From contig JASAOO010003286.1 of the NCBI GenBank assembly GCA_030849075.1, positions 1 through 36,209 on the forward strand: a stretch of 36,209 bases of DNA. Reading direction: 5' to 3'. The notes below the pieces were generated by a model. The model was given only the letters and a program-made list of their open reading frames with translations. It was not told the origin of the DNA and made no database searches. Position numbers and translations under genes: made by a program. Origin of the DNA: Zelonia costaricensis. Its lineage: Eukaryota > Euglenozoa > Kinetoplastea > Trypanosomatida > Trypanosomatidae. This document shows, in pieces, positions 19,976 to 28,723 of the stretch (positions are counted from its first letter, which is position 1; every line of letters starts with the position of its first letter).

Positions 19976-21952
19976 TTAGATCCGCTCGTCTTGCCGCCTG
20001 GCGGCGCTTCGACTGCTGCGCGGCACGAGCGGTACGCGCTCACCCGGCGTGCCGGCGTCCGTTTGTCCTTGCAAGGCGCCGTGCGCGTCGGCGACGCTGT
20101 GAATGCCGCGCTGCCGCAGGCACCGCCACACCAGCGCGGCCGCCGTGGCGAGCAAGAAGACGAGCATGATGATGGATGCGTGCGAGAGGTGGAACGGCGC
20201 TGAGGACGCCGCGCGCAGCTGTGCCTCCTCGTACCGCCGCACTGCCTTGCCCTCTTCGTCCAGAGGCGAGTAGACGAGGTACGACACCATCATCCCGCGA
20301 TCCTCGTGGTGCAGGGCGTGGCAGTGGTAGACAACCTCGCCAACGTAGGTGGCAGCCTGCCAGCGGATCGTCGTGACGCCGTCTAGGATCGGAATCGTGT
20401 CGCGGAACTCGCCGCTGCGGACGCCGTACATGGCCATCGTTTGGTTCTCGTGCTTGCCACCTGGGCGCGGCTCAAAAGAGAGGTACTGGAAGTGATTGAC
20501 GTGAAGGTGCAGCGGATGCGGGCGGGCGTCGGTGGGGTCGCCGAACACGCGCGCCGTCACCACCGTGTGCAGCGGCACCGTGAAGCCGTGGTAGCCGCCG
20601 ATGTCGAGACCGATGCGCCCCTGGAAGTACTCGTAGTGGCACGACGAAGAGTTGTGCAACGACGCGCAGTCCTCGCCCTGACCGACGACGTAGTACGGCT
20701 TCGGCGTGGGCAGGTCCAGCTGCGAGAACGAGATGTCGCGCGTCATGGCTCGGCCGCCTCGGAGGTCCAGGTAGTCTGGCGCGTACTTGGGCATTGTCAC
20801 GGGGAAGGAGACGGCGCGGCGGTTCTTCTTGCCCGGGCTCTGTGCCTTGATGTAGAAAATGACGTCCGACACGTTCTCCGCGTGGTGGACCGGGAATATG
20901 CCTTCCCGGTGGCACACGGCGACCAGACCGCGCCGCGTCGCGGTGGTGAAGTATTGCCACCCCTCCTTCACCTCCACGGTGCGGCGCAGCTGGGCTCCGT
21001 CGACGGCGGTCAGGTGGAAGGAGCACTCCTTCGGCAGTGACATGTTCATGTAGCACGAGCCGGCCGCGAAGGCGATGCGCAGCAGCATGGGGTGGCCGCG
21101 CTTGACCTGCACTGTCGGGCGGTGCTGGCCGTTGACGAGGAAGAGGTCAGGCGGCAGCTCACACTCGTTTCCTTGGCGGTCGACAATGCGCGGGTTCGAG
21201 GGCATGAGGGTGCCCATTGCGGCGTCGAGGGCTGAAATGGGCAGCCCATCGCACCGCTTCGAGGCGTTGAGGCGGTACGGGTGCACCATCAGCACCTCCG
21301 TGTCCCAGCCCCGAAAGGGGTGCACCGGGGTCGCCATGAAGTCGCCCTCGCCCACGTCAATGGCGCCGAAGAGGCCGCCCATCAGCTGGTAGTACACGGC
21401 GCCGTGCGAGTGGGTGTGGTACCAATGCAGCCCCGGTTCGTGGTCGCGCGGGACGCTGATTTTGTACACGTGGCTCTCACCGGGCATGATGACGATAAAC
21501 GGGTCGTCCTGCTTGGGGTCGCTGTGCATGCCGTGGAAGTGCACGTTCGTGATGTTGGGGCCGTGAAAGGTATTCATCGGGCCCGTCATCCTCACCGCAC
21601 CCTGCTCGCCGAGCTCGTTTACTAGGGTGAGAATGATCTTGCCGCCGGGGTTCACCTTCAGCGTGGGGCCGGGCAGCATCGGACCGCTCTCATTGTCGTA
21701 CTCGTAAAAGCGACCCGTGTACTCGAAGAAGACCTTCTTCCTGCCCTCCCACTCAAGCGGAATGGAGACGTGCCCCGGGCGGACGTAGAGCGTGACCCTG
21801 GTCTTGCCGCTCTTCGACGGCGCGATCACGGGCGACGGGTCGAAAACGGCGGCGGCGCCGTCGCGTGCGAGTAGGCCGCACACGACGGCGAGGACCACGA
21901 CGACAACAAGGCTGGCCCGCATGATCCGTTGCACGGCAGTCGGTCCTACCAA
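19976..21952 (-). CDS. Membrane-anchored multicopper oxidase (laccase/ascorbate-oxidase-like, 658 aa)
   Basis: Multicopper oxidases oxidise a substrate one electron at a time at a type 1 copper and reduce O2 to water at a trinuclear copper cluster. All four ligand motifs are visible: HFH (138-140), HTH (179-181), HPLHLH (479-484) and HCHALHHEDRGM (543-554). The last contains the type 1 Cys544 with His549 and an axial Met554, so the enzyme should be able to bind a full set of coppers. Three cupredoxin domains are expected from the length. An N-terminal signal peptide (VVVVVLAVVCGLLA) and one hydrophobic span at about 590-610 followed by a basic tail predict a type I membrane protein with the catalytic part outside the cell or in a vesicle lumen. 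An in-frame ATG at 21922 also begins a good signal peptide, so the start is uncertain by ten residues. Substrate (metal ion or phenol) cannot be read from the sequence. Confidence 0.92.
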   Translation of the reverse strand: MVGPTAVQRIMRASLVVVVVLAVVCGLLARDGAAAVFDPSPVIAPSKSGKTRVTLYVRPGHVSIPLEWEGRKKVFFEYTGRFYEYDNESGPMLPGPTLKVNPGGKIILTLVNELGEQGAVRMTGPMNTFHGPNITNVHFHGMHSDPKQDDPFIVIMPGESHVYKISVPRDHEPGLHWYHTHSHGAVYYQLMGGLFGAIDVGEGDFMATPVHPFRGWDTEVLMVHPYRLNASKRCDGLPISALDAAMGTLMPSNPRIVDRQGNECELPPDLFLVNGQHRPTVQVKRGHPMLLRIAFAAGSCYMNMSLPKECSFHLTAVDGAQLRRTVEVKEGWQYFTTATRRGLVAVCHREGIFPVHHAENVSDVIFYIKAQSPGKKNRRAVSFPVTMPKYAPDYLDLRGGRAMTRDISFSQLDLPTPKPYYVVGQGEDCASLHNSSSCHYEYFQGRIGLDIGGYHGFTVPLHTVVTARVFGDPTDARPHPLHLHVNHFQYLSFEPRPGGKHENQTMAMYGVRSGEFRDTIPILDGVTTIRWQAATYVGEVVYHCHALHHEDRGMMVSYLVYSPLDEEGKAVRRYEEAQLRAASSAPFHLSHASIIMLVFLLATAAALVWRCLRQRGIHSVADAHGALQGQTDAGTPGERVPLVPRSSRSAARRQDERI

Positions 21953-22813
21953 GCGAAAACCACTACAAAGTGCTCAACGGCGAGGCTTGGTGCGAGTGTC
22001 AACGCGCTGAGACCGGGACGTTGAGGAGCTTACACCGCGACGGAGAAGACAACACAACGAAAAATTGGAACGGGGGAAAGAGTGCACTCGTGAGAAGCAT
22101 CAGCGGCACGCAAAGAAGCGTGAGGGGAATAGGAGTGCTCACGAAAGGAGGCGTTGCTACCTTTGCGTCATTCTCTCTGCCCCCCCCCACCCCTCAAGGC
22201 GGAGGCACGTGCACTGTCGAACCCGGAGGGCACAGGCGCACGACGGCCGCAATAGAGCACGCGACAACCACAGAAGCTGCCTCGCAGCCTGCACTCCCAA
22301 ACGTGCACAACATACGCAGCAGTTTCGGCGAACGCGACACTTGGCGCATCCGGTCGAGCTGGGGAATGTGCTTCTCCACACACCCTGATCCGGGCCTGGC
22401 AAGTCGCCTACCGGAAGCCCTTTCAGCACCAGGCGCGTCGCCCTCGCACGTGCCACTTGTTGGCGCACGCACCTCTTTCCTTTCGCTTTGCTGGTTCATT
22501 GCTACAGTAACACCGTCTCGAGAGAAACGGCAAAGGTGGTTGCTACTTAAGAGTCCTACATGGCGGAAGAGGGGGGGAATGCGTAACTCGGGCCACACAA
22601 GAGAAGGCCAAACAACGGAAGAATGCTACAAGAGCCCGTGCGTCGAGTGCTGTCATGGAACGCAGGTGGTGCAGGGGGGGGGGGGACATAGGATCGCACG
22701 CGAGTGCAGACACAATCAGGTCAGCGAGGCGTGCGGCGGTGTTCCCTCTCTGCCTGCGTCCCAGAGACGCAGACCGGCGCGCGTTTCACATGCTGCCCTT
22801 CTCTCTGTGCACC
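21953..22813. other. Intergenic spacer
   Basis: It carries the oxidase splice acceptor and a G12 run (22674-22685). A 302-codon plus-strand frame spans much of it but is antisense to the gene strand, resembles no family and is not called. Confidence 0.6.
22029..22080 (-). promoter_or_regulatory. Polypyrimidine tract and trans-splice acceptor for the multicopper oxidase gene
   Basis: A T-rich minus-strand tract (about 22080-22041) is followed by GTGTAAG, with the AG at 22030-22029. The leader would be 76 nt to ATG 21952, so both candidate starts are in the message. Confidence 0.5.
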
Positions 22814-23128
22814 TCAGACGATGGCGCGCAGGCGCTCCAGCTGCTCCTTCGAGCAGCCCGTCCACTTCGGGTCGGTAATGTCGACGTCGTTGTTGTTGAT
22901 GAGCTGCTTGTAGCGGATTTCGTTGCGGCGCGCAATGGGGTCGCGCCAGTACGGGTAGCCAGCCCACCAGCCGTTCTTGCGCTCCGTCTCCTCGGAGCAG
23001 TAGCTGGCGTGCTTGAGCAGGAAGACCATGGATAGCAGGCCAACAGCCGCCATCATGTTGTACTCCTGCGTGAACAGCTTGAGCTGCAGGACCGGCAGGC
23101 GGTCGCACTTCCAGCGGGTGTAGACCAT
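22814..23128 (-). CDS. Small single-span protein, probably mitochondrial inner membrane (104 aa)
   Basis: The product begins MVYTRWKCDRLPVLQLKLF at ATG 23128 and has one hydrophobic segment at about residues 24-40 (MMAAVGLLSMVFLLKHA). A polar, Trp/Tyr-rich C-terminal part follows (GWWAGYPYWRDPIARRNEIRY), with two cysteines at about 44 and 92. I do not recognise the family by name. Short single-span proteins with an aromatic, Arg-rich tail of this kind are typical of supernumerary subunits of trypanosomatid respiratory complexes or ATP synthase, so that location is my guess. The in-frame ATG at 23275 lies upstream of the predicted splice acceptor at 23227-23226 and is not used. The gene ends in TGA at 22814. 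Confidence 0.8.
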   Translation of the reverse strand: MVYTRWKCDRLPVLQLKLFTQEYNMMAAVGLLSMVFLLKHASYCSEETERKNGWWAGYPYWRDPIARRNEIRYKQLINNNDVDITDPKWTGCSKEQLERLRAIV

Positions 23129-23769
23129 CTTGTGTGCGTGTCTGTCTGCGTGCGTGTGGCAAATCAACCGAGCCAAGGAGCTAGGTGGCGTGAGCTGAGT
23201 GGAAGTGCCGGCGAGGATCGGATGGCTAGGATGGGTGGGTGGGAGAGGGGGGCCGAGAGGCGGAACGGGACACACCCACGTCAGGAAGAGAAGTTTGCGA
23301 CAGAAGTGGGTACCGTGATGAAGGTTCTTTCATTTATGTTTTACGGGCACGGGCGCAAGCAGGCGGACGTAGTTGAGTCAATGCAGGTGGTCGGTCATAA
23401 ACCCTCCCCACGCCACTGCCAGGGAACGTCGGAGAAGGAGAGGAACCATCAGCAGGTGCGGCCTGCACCCGCGTTGCAAGAGGATGCAACCGTGGTACCA
23501 AAGCACCGACGGGCAACGCGCCTTGGGTGCGCACCTGCCGCCAGTGCGCTTTATGCGTTGGCGCTTCTCAGTTTGTTTTCATGTCCCCAGCACACGATGC
23601 TGGGTCAAGCAATTACATCGCCGCAGTTGTGCAGGGCCAACAAAAAAGAAAGAGGGAGAGAGACGAGGAGAGCCTAGCGCGCGAGAGAGGGAGCATGTCG
23701 CCCGCAGTCTGTATGTACATCTTCGCCAGCGCCGCCGAGCAGCGCCCCACATGAGTACGACCTTGTTGG
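23129..23769. other. Intergenic spacer
   Basis: About 640 bases between the 104-residue gene and the MORN gene. Apart from the splice acceptor I see no gene, RNA or strong repeat. Confidence 0.6.
23226..23270 (-). promoter_or_regulatory. Polypyrimidine tract and trans-splice acceptor for the 104-aa gene
   Basis: A C-rich minus-strand tract (about 23270-23229) is followed by the first AG at 23227-23226, leaving a leader of about 97 nt. A second AG at 23196-23195 is a possible alternative. Confidence 0.5.
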
Positions 23770-24747
23770 TCAGTCAGCCCACGCCATGCCGTCCACGGGC
23801 ACCTCAGAGCACACCTGCAACGCGCTCGTCGGGGCCCAGACGCCTCGCTTGAACGCACCCGTTTGCGCCATCTCAATGCTGGGGTAGTGCAGCGATGCGG
23901 CGTCGTCAAGCGGCCGGTTCTTCTTGTCGAACTTGCCCTCGTAGTAGAAACCGCCAGGCAGAATCCACTGCCCCTGCGCAAAGTTGCCGCGGACCCACTC
24001 GCCACGATACTCGCTGCCGTTGGCGAAGTGGTACGTGCCGTAGCCGTCCTTAGCGCCGGCCTTCCAGTTTCCAGAGTACAAGTCACCGTTCAGGTAGTAG
24101 AACACGCCCTGCCCGTGACGCTTGTTCTCGAGAAACTCACCCTTGTACAGGGTGCCGTCCTTGTTCTTCATCACGCCGCGTCCGGTGCGCTTCCCGCGCA
24201 CGTAGTCGCCATGGTAGCAGGGTCGCGGCCCGTATTGTATGATGCTCTCCACAATGTGGTGCCCGAGCTGCAGCTTCGTCGCAATGTCGCTCGCCATGGC
24301 TTTTGGGTCCTTGCCGGCACTAGTGAGCTGGTCCACCTCCTTGCCGACGATGCGGTCCGCCTCGCTGCGGCCCTTGCTCACGAACGTGTACTGCCCGCGA
24401 CCGTGCTTTTTGCCCTCGAAGAACTCGCCGTCGTACGTGTCGCCGTTGGCGTAGATGGCCTTGCCGCAGCCGGAGCGCTGCTGGAACTCGTCGCGCGGAC
24501 CGGCGTAAATGCCGAGGGTGCACACCGACTTGGTAAAGTTGCGGTCGAAGCTTGCGCCGTTCTCCTCAGACTTCTGACAGAAGTCGTCCACCCACGTCTC
24601 GACGTCGCCCTCCGGCTCTACGCCTTCGGTGAGAAAGGCGGCAGCGTACGCGTTCCATACGTACTGCTCGGCCTTCTTGAAGCCTGTCGCCTCATCGATC
24701 TCGTCGATGTTCACCTGCTGCACCTTGCCCTCGCCGGCGGCTGGCAT
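23770..24747 (-). CDS. MORN-repeat protein (325 aa)
   Basis: The start is ATG 24747 (MPAAGEGKVQQ), 98 nt below a clear splice acceptor; the ATG at 24864 lies upstream of that acceptor. MORN repeats (pattern Y-x-G-x-[WF]-x(2)-G/N-x(3)-G-x-G) are visible at about 105-126 (YDGEFFEGKKHGRGQY), 178-198 (YHGDYVRGKRTGRG), 201-221 (YKGEFLENKRHGQG), 224-244 (YSGNWKAGAKDGYG), 247-266 (YRGEWVRGNFAQGQ) and a decayed one from 269. A helical insert at about 127-175 splits the array. The first 75 residues are acidic and probably helical. MORN proteins serve as membrane- or cytoskeleton-associated scaffolds; radial-spoke heads of flagella contain several, so a flagellar role is plausible but not shown. No membrane span or signal peptide is present. 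Confidence 0.9.
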   Translation of the reverse strand: MPAAGEGKVQQVNIDEIDEATGFKKAEQYVWNAYAAAFLTEGVEPEGDVETWVDDFCQKSEENGASFDRNFTKSVCTLGIYAGPRDEFQQRSGCGKAIYANGDTYDGEFFEGKKHGRGQYTFVSKGRSEADRIVGKEVDQLTSAGKDPKAMASDIATKLQLGHHIVESIIQYGPRPCYHGDYVRGKRTGRGVMKNKDGTLYKGEFLENKRHGQGVFYYLNGDLYSGNWKAGAKDGYGTYHFANGSEYRGEWVRGNFAQGQWILPGGFYYEGKFDKKNRPLDDAASLHYPSIEMAQTGAFKRGVWAPTSALQVCSEVPVDGMAWAD

Positions 24748-24845
24748 CGTGCTGTGCGACAGAGAGTACCCTGTGACTGCTACTTTGCTGTTTGAGAAGC
24801 GTGTGTGTGCGCGAGTGTAACGGGAGCTTGATGGGCAGCACAAAG

Positions 24846-24873
24846 CTGAAGAAAACAAAAGCAACAGAAAACG
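24846..24873 (-). promoter_or_regulatory. Polypyrimidine tract and trans-splice acceptor for the MORN gene
   Basis: The minus strand reads a T-rich tract ending TTTTCTTCAG, with the AG at 24847-24846. This is one of the best-looking acceptors in the window. Confidence 0.7.
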
Positions 24874-25435
24874 GCCGCGCAGTGCAGCGGAGATCTAGAG
24901 TTGAAATGAGAGTGGCGTATTCACACTCTAGTGGCGGCAAGGGGCCAGACGCGCAGTGCGGCAGCGGGGAGCAGGTGGGCCACACCACTCCCCTCAAGAC
25001 AAACGCGTCAAACCGGCGCGATGTGCCACCACACGCACCTTTAGCTTACTATTGGTCCATTTGTCTAACGTCCGCGGCGAGGGGCTGCTTGCGAGACGCA
25101 CGCTCGCTAGACACTAGGCTGCCAACGAGCACGACAGCCAGCCGCCTCGGTCCCGCACAACAGACTCGAGCCGTCACTCTGTGTGCCTTACGACCGGGGC
25201 GCCCTCCGACGTGCGCAGCGGGGCGCCGCGCAGCGTCGTTTTTCTGGCCGGTGCCTCTACTTGATCTGCTTTACCACTGTTAGGGAATCGCCTACACAGA
25301 ACTTAAATCCGAGATTCAGCACAGGTGAGCCAAGCACACGCCGTCACCTCTTGTCTGCGCCAAGGAAAACAAAACGCACGGCGTTCTCTGCCTCTCCAGG
25401 AGGAAAATTCTGAACGGGGAAAGACAAGGCCACTC

Positions 25436-25536
25436 AAAAAAAAAAAAATGGGAGGTAAACAGACACTAAACACAAGAGGTCCGGCACGCTACACGCGCAC
25501 ACACACACAGACACGCACACAGACACACACACACAA
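25436..25536. repeat. A13 run and compound (CA)n microsatellite
   Basis: Thirteen A residues at 25436-25448 and interrupted CA repeats at about 25491-25536 lie in the 3' untranslated region expected for eIF2-alpha. Confidence 0.9.
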
Positions 25537-25670
25537 GCTTCAGCTTTTCGGTGTATTTGCTCTTTTCGCCTTTACTTACTTACAAGTCACAGACAAGCTT
25601 CGTTTCACCAGTTTCGTTCACAAGATTTGCAGCCCCACCACGGGCCGCACCTGCTTTCACCGCCTTCAGC

Positions 25671-26912
25671 TCAATCCGCGTCCTCGTCGTCGTCGTCATC
25701 GGCATCGAAGCCCTTCTTGCCTTCCTCGGCGTCGCCGTGCGGCTGCGGCGGCGTGATCACCTTCAGTTGCCCGCCACGCTTCGTGATCTCCACTTTCATC
25801 GCCTCGATGGCCTCCTTCATCCGCTGGATACCCTCCTCCTTCATGTCCGTGCGCGCGCGAATGCCGTACTTGGGGGGGCCAATGATGTTGACGGTCAGAT
25901 GGATCTGCGGGTCCTTGCCTTCGCCGTAGTTGCGGCCCAAAATCAGCACGTCCCGAATCGCCTCCACGCCGTCGCACGCGAAGCATGTGATCTCGACTTC
26001 GGCGAAGATGGTCAGCACCTTCAGCCGCATCGCGTTCTTCAGCGCCAACATCAGGCAGTCGGACACCGCCTTCTCGAGGTTCAGTGGGCCAAGAATGCGG
26101 TCGACGTCCTCGGTCTGGTTGAGCTCGTACAGCCACGACCACGCGTGCTTCCCCGGCTCGCGCTGATACAGCGGGTACGCAATCATCTCCATCGCCTCCA
26201 TCGCCGGAATGTCGCACTGGTCCGCGACGTGGCAGACAATCGAGCGAACCTCGTTACCCTGGCGGAAGTGCGCCTCGCACGCCTTCGCCTCATTCGGCGT
26301 CACCAGCTTCTTGGAAAGATCGATGTAGCCCTTGTCCGTGTCGATGCGGATCACCTGCGCCGGCTCAGTGCGCCCTACCTTGATAAGCTTGCCCATCGAG
26401 CGCACACGGCGCCTAGTCACCTCGGTGTACGGGATGATGCCCTCACGCTTGCCGTACTCGAGCAGCTGCACCACGGCCGACGTGTCGTTCACCTGCGTGA
26501 TCTTCACCCACACCACGTCGTTGATCTTCGGCATCGTCTCCAGGTAAAACGGAATGTCCTTGCCATCCCACGACGTGATACCGAGGCAACCGCACACGAA
26601 CTTCTGCTGCCGCTTGTTCAACTCACGCATCCACTCCGGCCGTTCATTGTTGTTGCCCTTCGCCTCACCCTCCACCACCTGGGCCGAGAGGATCGTGGCC
26701 TTCTCAAGAAGCACGAGGAGGTGGTCGAGCGTCTTGCTGTCGACGGGGACGGTGAACGGCTCGGCGAGGAGGAGCTTGCGCCGTGCCAGGCTCTGGTTCA
26801 GGCGAAAGTACTCCTTTGGCACGACATAGTAGATGTTGTCCGTGGTTTGGCAGCAGCACTTCGTCTTATAGTCCACAGTGTCGGGACTGTCGGTGACACC
26901 GTAAGAAGTCAT
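25671..26912 (-). CDS. EIF2S1: Translation initiation factor eIF2, alpha subunit (413 aa)
   Basis: eIF2 brings initiator Met-tRNA to the 40S ribosome; phosphorylation of its alpha subunit turns it into an inhibitor of its exchange factor eIF2B. The core is unmistakable: an S1-type OB domain (about 129-205) with KREGIIPYTEVTRRRVRSMGKLIKVGR and GYIDLSKK matches the human YNNIEGMI...SELSRRRIRSINKLIRIGR stretch. A helical domain and an alpha/beta C-terminal domain (about 290-390) follow. The tail is acidic (DADDDDDEDAD). The position of human Ser51 is Thr166, which lies after about 115 extra N-terminal residues; both features are known trypanosomatid traits. The ATG at 26912 is 27 nt below a predicted splice acceptor. 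It is the first intact gene of the minus-strand cluster, upstream of which no convincing gene remains in the window. Symbol is that of the human ortholog. Confidence 0.97.
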   Translation of the reverse strand: MTSYGVTDSPDTVDYKTKCCCQTTDNIYYVVPKEYFRLNQSLARRKLLLAEPFTVPVDSKTLDHLLVLLEKATILSAQVVEGEAKGNNNERPEWMRELNKRQQKFVCGCLGITSWDGKDIPFYLETMPKINDVVWVKITQVNDTSAVVQLLEYGKREGIIPYTEVTRRRVRSMGKLIKVGRTEPAQVIRIDTDKGYIDLSKKLVTPNEAKACEAHFRQGNEVRSIVCHVADQCDIPAMEAMEMIAYPLYQREPGKHAWSWLYELNQTEDVDRILGPLNLEKAVSDCLMLALKNAMRLKVLTIFAEVEITCFACDGVEAIRDVLILGRNYGEGKDPQIHLTVNIIGPPKYGIRARTDMKEEGIQRMKEAIEAMKVEITKRGGQLKVITPPQPHGDAEEGKKGFDADDDDDEDAD

Positions 26913-26939
26913 TCTGTCGCTTAAGCTAGCGTGGGAATT

Positions 26940-26998
26940 CTAAGGTTGTCAAACAAGCGAGCAAATGAACAAGAGAAGAGAGACAGTGGAAGGCAAGA
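26940..26998 (-). promoter_or_regulatory. Polypyrimidine tract and trans-splice acceptor for eIF2-alpha
   Basis: A C/T-rich minus-strand tract (about 26998-26945) is followed by ACCTTAG, with the AG at 26941-26940. This gives a 27-nt leader. A second AG lies about 14 bases closer to the start. Confidence 0.6.
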
Positions 26999-28723
26999 GT
27001 CAAAGGCATCCATGCGCGTGGTTTTAACCACGCGACGTAGTGACTTCCAGTGTGCACCCCACCATAGCAGAGTTGTGGATGGCTACTAGAGGGATGCACC
27101 CGGCGTGGCCAAGTAGTACCGCTTCGGAAAGGCGCCATTCTATTCTTTCACTTTTCACTTCAGCTTCGCAAGCGGTGCAGTTTATCTTTTTTTCATCGAA
27201 CCTCATTCTCAACGTGAGCAGACATCGCAAAAAACGCCTCCAATTCTACAGCCGTTTTGAAGCAGCAGTCATTCTTCACTCTACCCGCGTGGAATGCGGA
27301 GGCAGGGAAGCTGAGGAAGGTCTAAGTGTAACGTACGCTGGCAAAGGAGCTGTTTGCACCGTGCACCGCGGAGATGTGGCCCGTTCGGCCGTCTGAGCTG
27401 GTGAGGGAAAAGCCGGGCGCCTCGCTGCCGTCGGTGCGCAAAGGCGCGTTCCGCTGTGTGGCGAATAACGGGGTCCCTGCACGTCGCATTGGGTATGCTT
27501 CGAGGCCTACGCTGGAGGAAGAGACAGTGCGAGTCAACGTCAGCCGACCATTTTTTTCTATCTCGTAAAGGTGGCGCCATAGTTGATCCGCTCCCCTGCA
27601 CAGGAGAAAGTGTGGAGTCACCTTACCATTTCGGCGAGGGAGTAAGCGGAGAGACGGCGGGGCGCCGCTTTGCCAAAGTGAGGTGATCACCGGTGGGGGG
27701 AGTGAGCGCATGCGCGTTGCGGTTTAGGTGAGACGGGCATCCACCTGCCAGAAAAGATGCCTCATGGCGCTGCAGCACCTGGAGTTTCAAACAGCGACAA
27801 TCGGAGATGCCATCGACGCAAAAGAGTCAGAAATGGAGTAAAACAAACAAGGTGCACCGAATGCCATCATGCGTCAGCGAGCCTACAGACTTGCGCACCA
27901 CTACATGCTTCTTTAGAGCGGCTTCACAGTCAGCACGTGAATCGTTGACGGGAGTGAGTCACAAAGGTGAGAAGTGAGGGAGAAATCGCAACACACAAAG
28001 CGTTTGAGTTTCGGACCGATGTAGAAGAAGCGTTTCCCATGAGCCCCCTACCGAAGTGCATCCCTGCAATTCGCATTGAGCAATGGGAAGAACCGTTGTC
28101 GCAAAACTGGCTCCGCTCTATCTTCTGCTTCGTTGCTTGACTTGGTGCCTTCCTTCTCGCTCTAGGCTCCCCTAACACCTCGCTAGAGACACCGAGGCGC
28201 TTGTGCTGCGCTACAAATGAGCTACGTGCACCGCCAAAGCACTCACGCTCGCTCGAGAAAGCCCAAGAGCGAGATAAGGTGGAACAGGAGCCCCCGCTGA
28301 CACAACGAAGCGCACGTGTGCAGTCTGGAAAACACAAAAGGGAATCAGCAATAGCAGCTGGCGCTTTGCTATGGGAAACAAAGCTGCGCACGGAGACAAG
28401 CGGGGCTCTACGAAGTGGAGAAAGTGCGCTGGCAAAGGCAGTGAGCATCAAGCGCGCGGCCCGAGGGTACACCTTGGTGCCGACGCGCTTTGCGCACCCC
28501 GTTTCCAATACTTGAAACAGAACAAGCGAGGGTCCATGGAAAGCTGCGGTCAAAGGGGAGAGAGAAGAACAGCAGACCAGACACTTGCACGTACAGGAGA
28601 ACCCTTATGAAGCCCTAGCTTGCGGTCATCCTCTTTGCCTGGCTTGGAGAATGTTCGATGCTGTGAGAAATTGTAAGTGGCAGCAGAATAGCTCGCGAGC
28701 TCAACTTTGGTGTTCCACTCCAG
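26999..28723. other. Gene-free region upstream of eIF2-alpha
   Basis: Base composition is visibly less GC-rich and less repeat-laden than in the left spacers. Open frames on both strands are under about 210 codons and resemble no family. It is a candidate for part of the transcription-start region of the minus-strand cluster, because no intact gene lies upstream on this strand. Confidence 0.45.
27015..27034. repeat. Perfect 9-bp inverted repeat with 2-nt centre
   Basis: CGCGTGGTT and AACCACGCG flank TT, so either strand can form a compact hairpin or the duplex a small cruciform. It lies about 100 bases upstream of the eIF2-alpha start. It could be chance, a regulatory protein site or a structural element. 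Confidence 0.8.

Larger units (their letters stand above)
24748..25670. other. Intergenic spacer
   Basis: About 920 bases between the MORN gene and eIF2-alpha, with an A13 run (25436-25448) and a CA-rich repeat. No gene or RNA recognised. Confidence 0.6.

Noticed and set aside
27105..27190. Stretch resembling a tRNA A box (TGGCCAAGTAG)
   Set aside because: No matching B box (GGTTCGANTCC) at the right distance and no acceptor-stem pairing that I can find.
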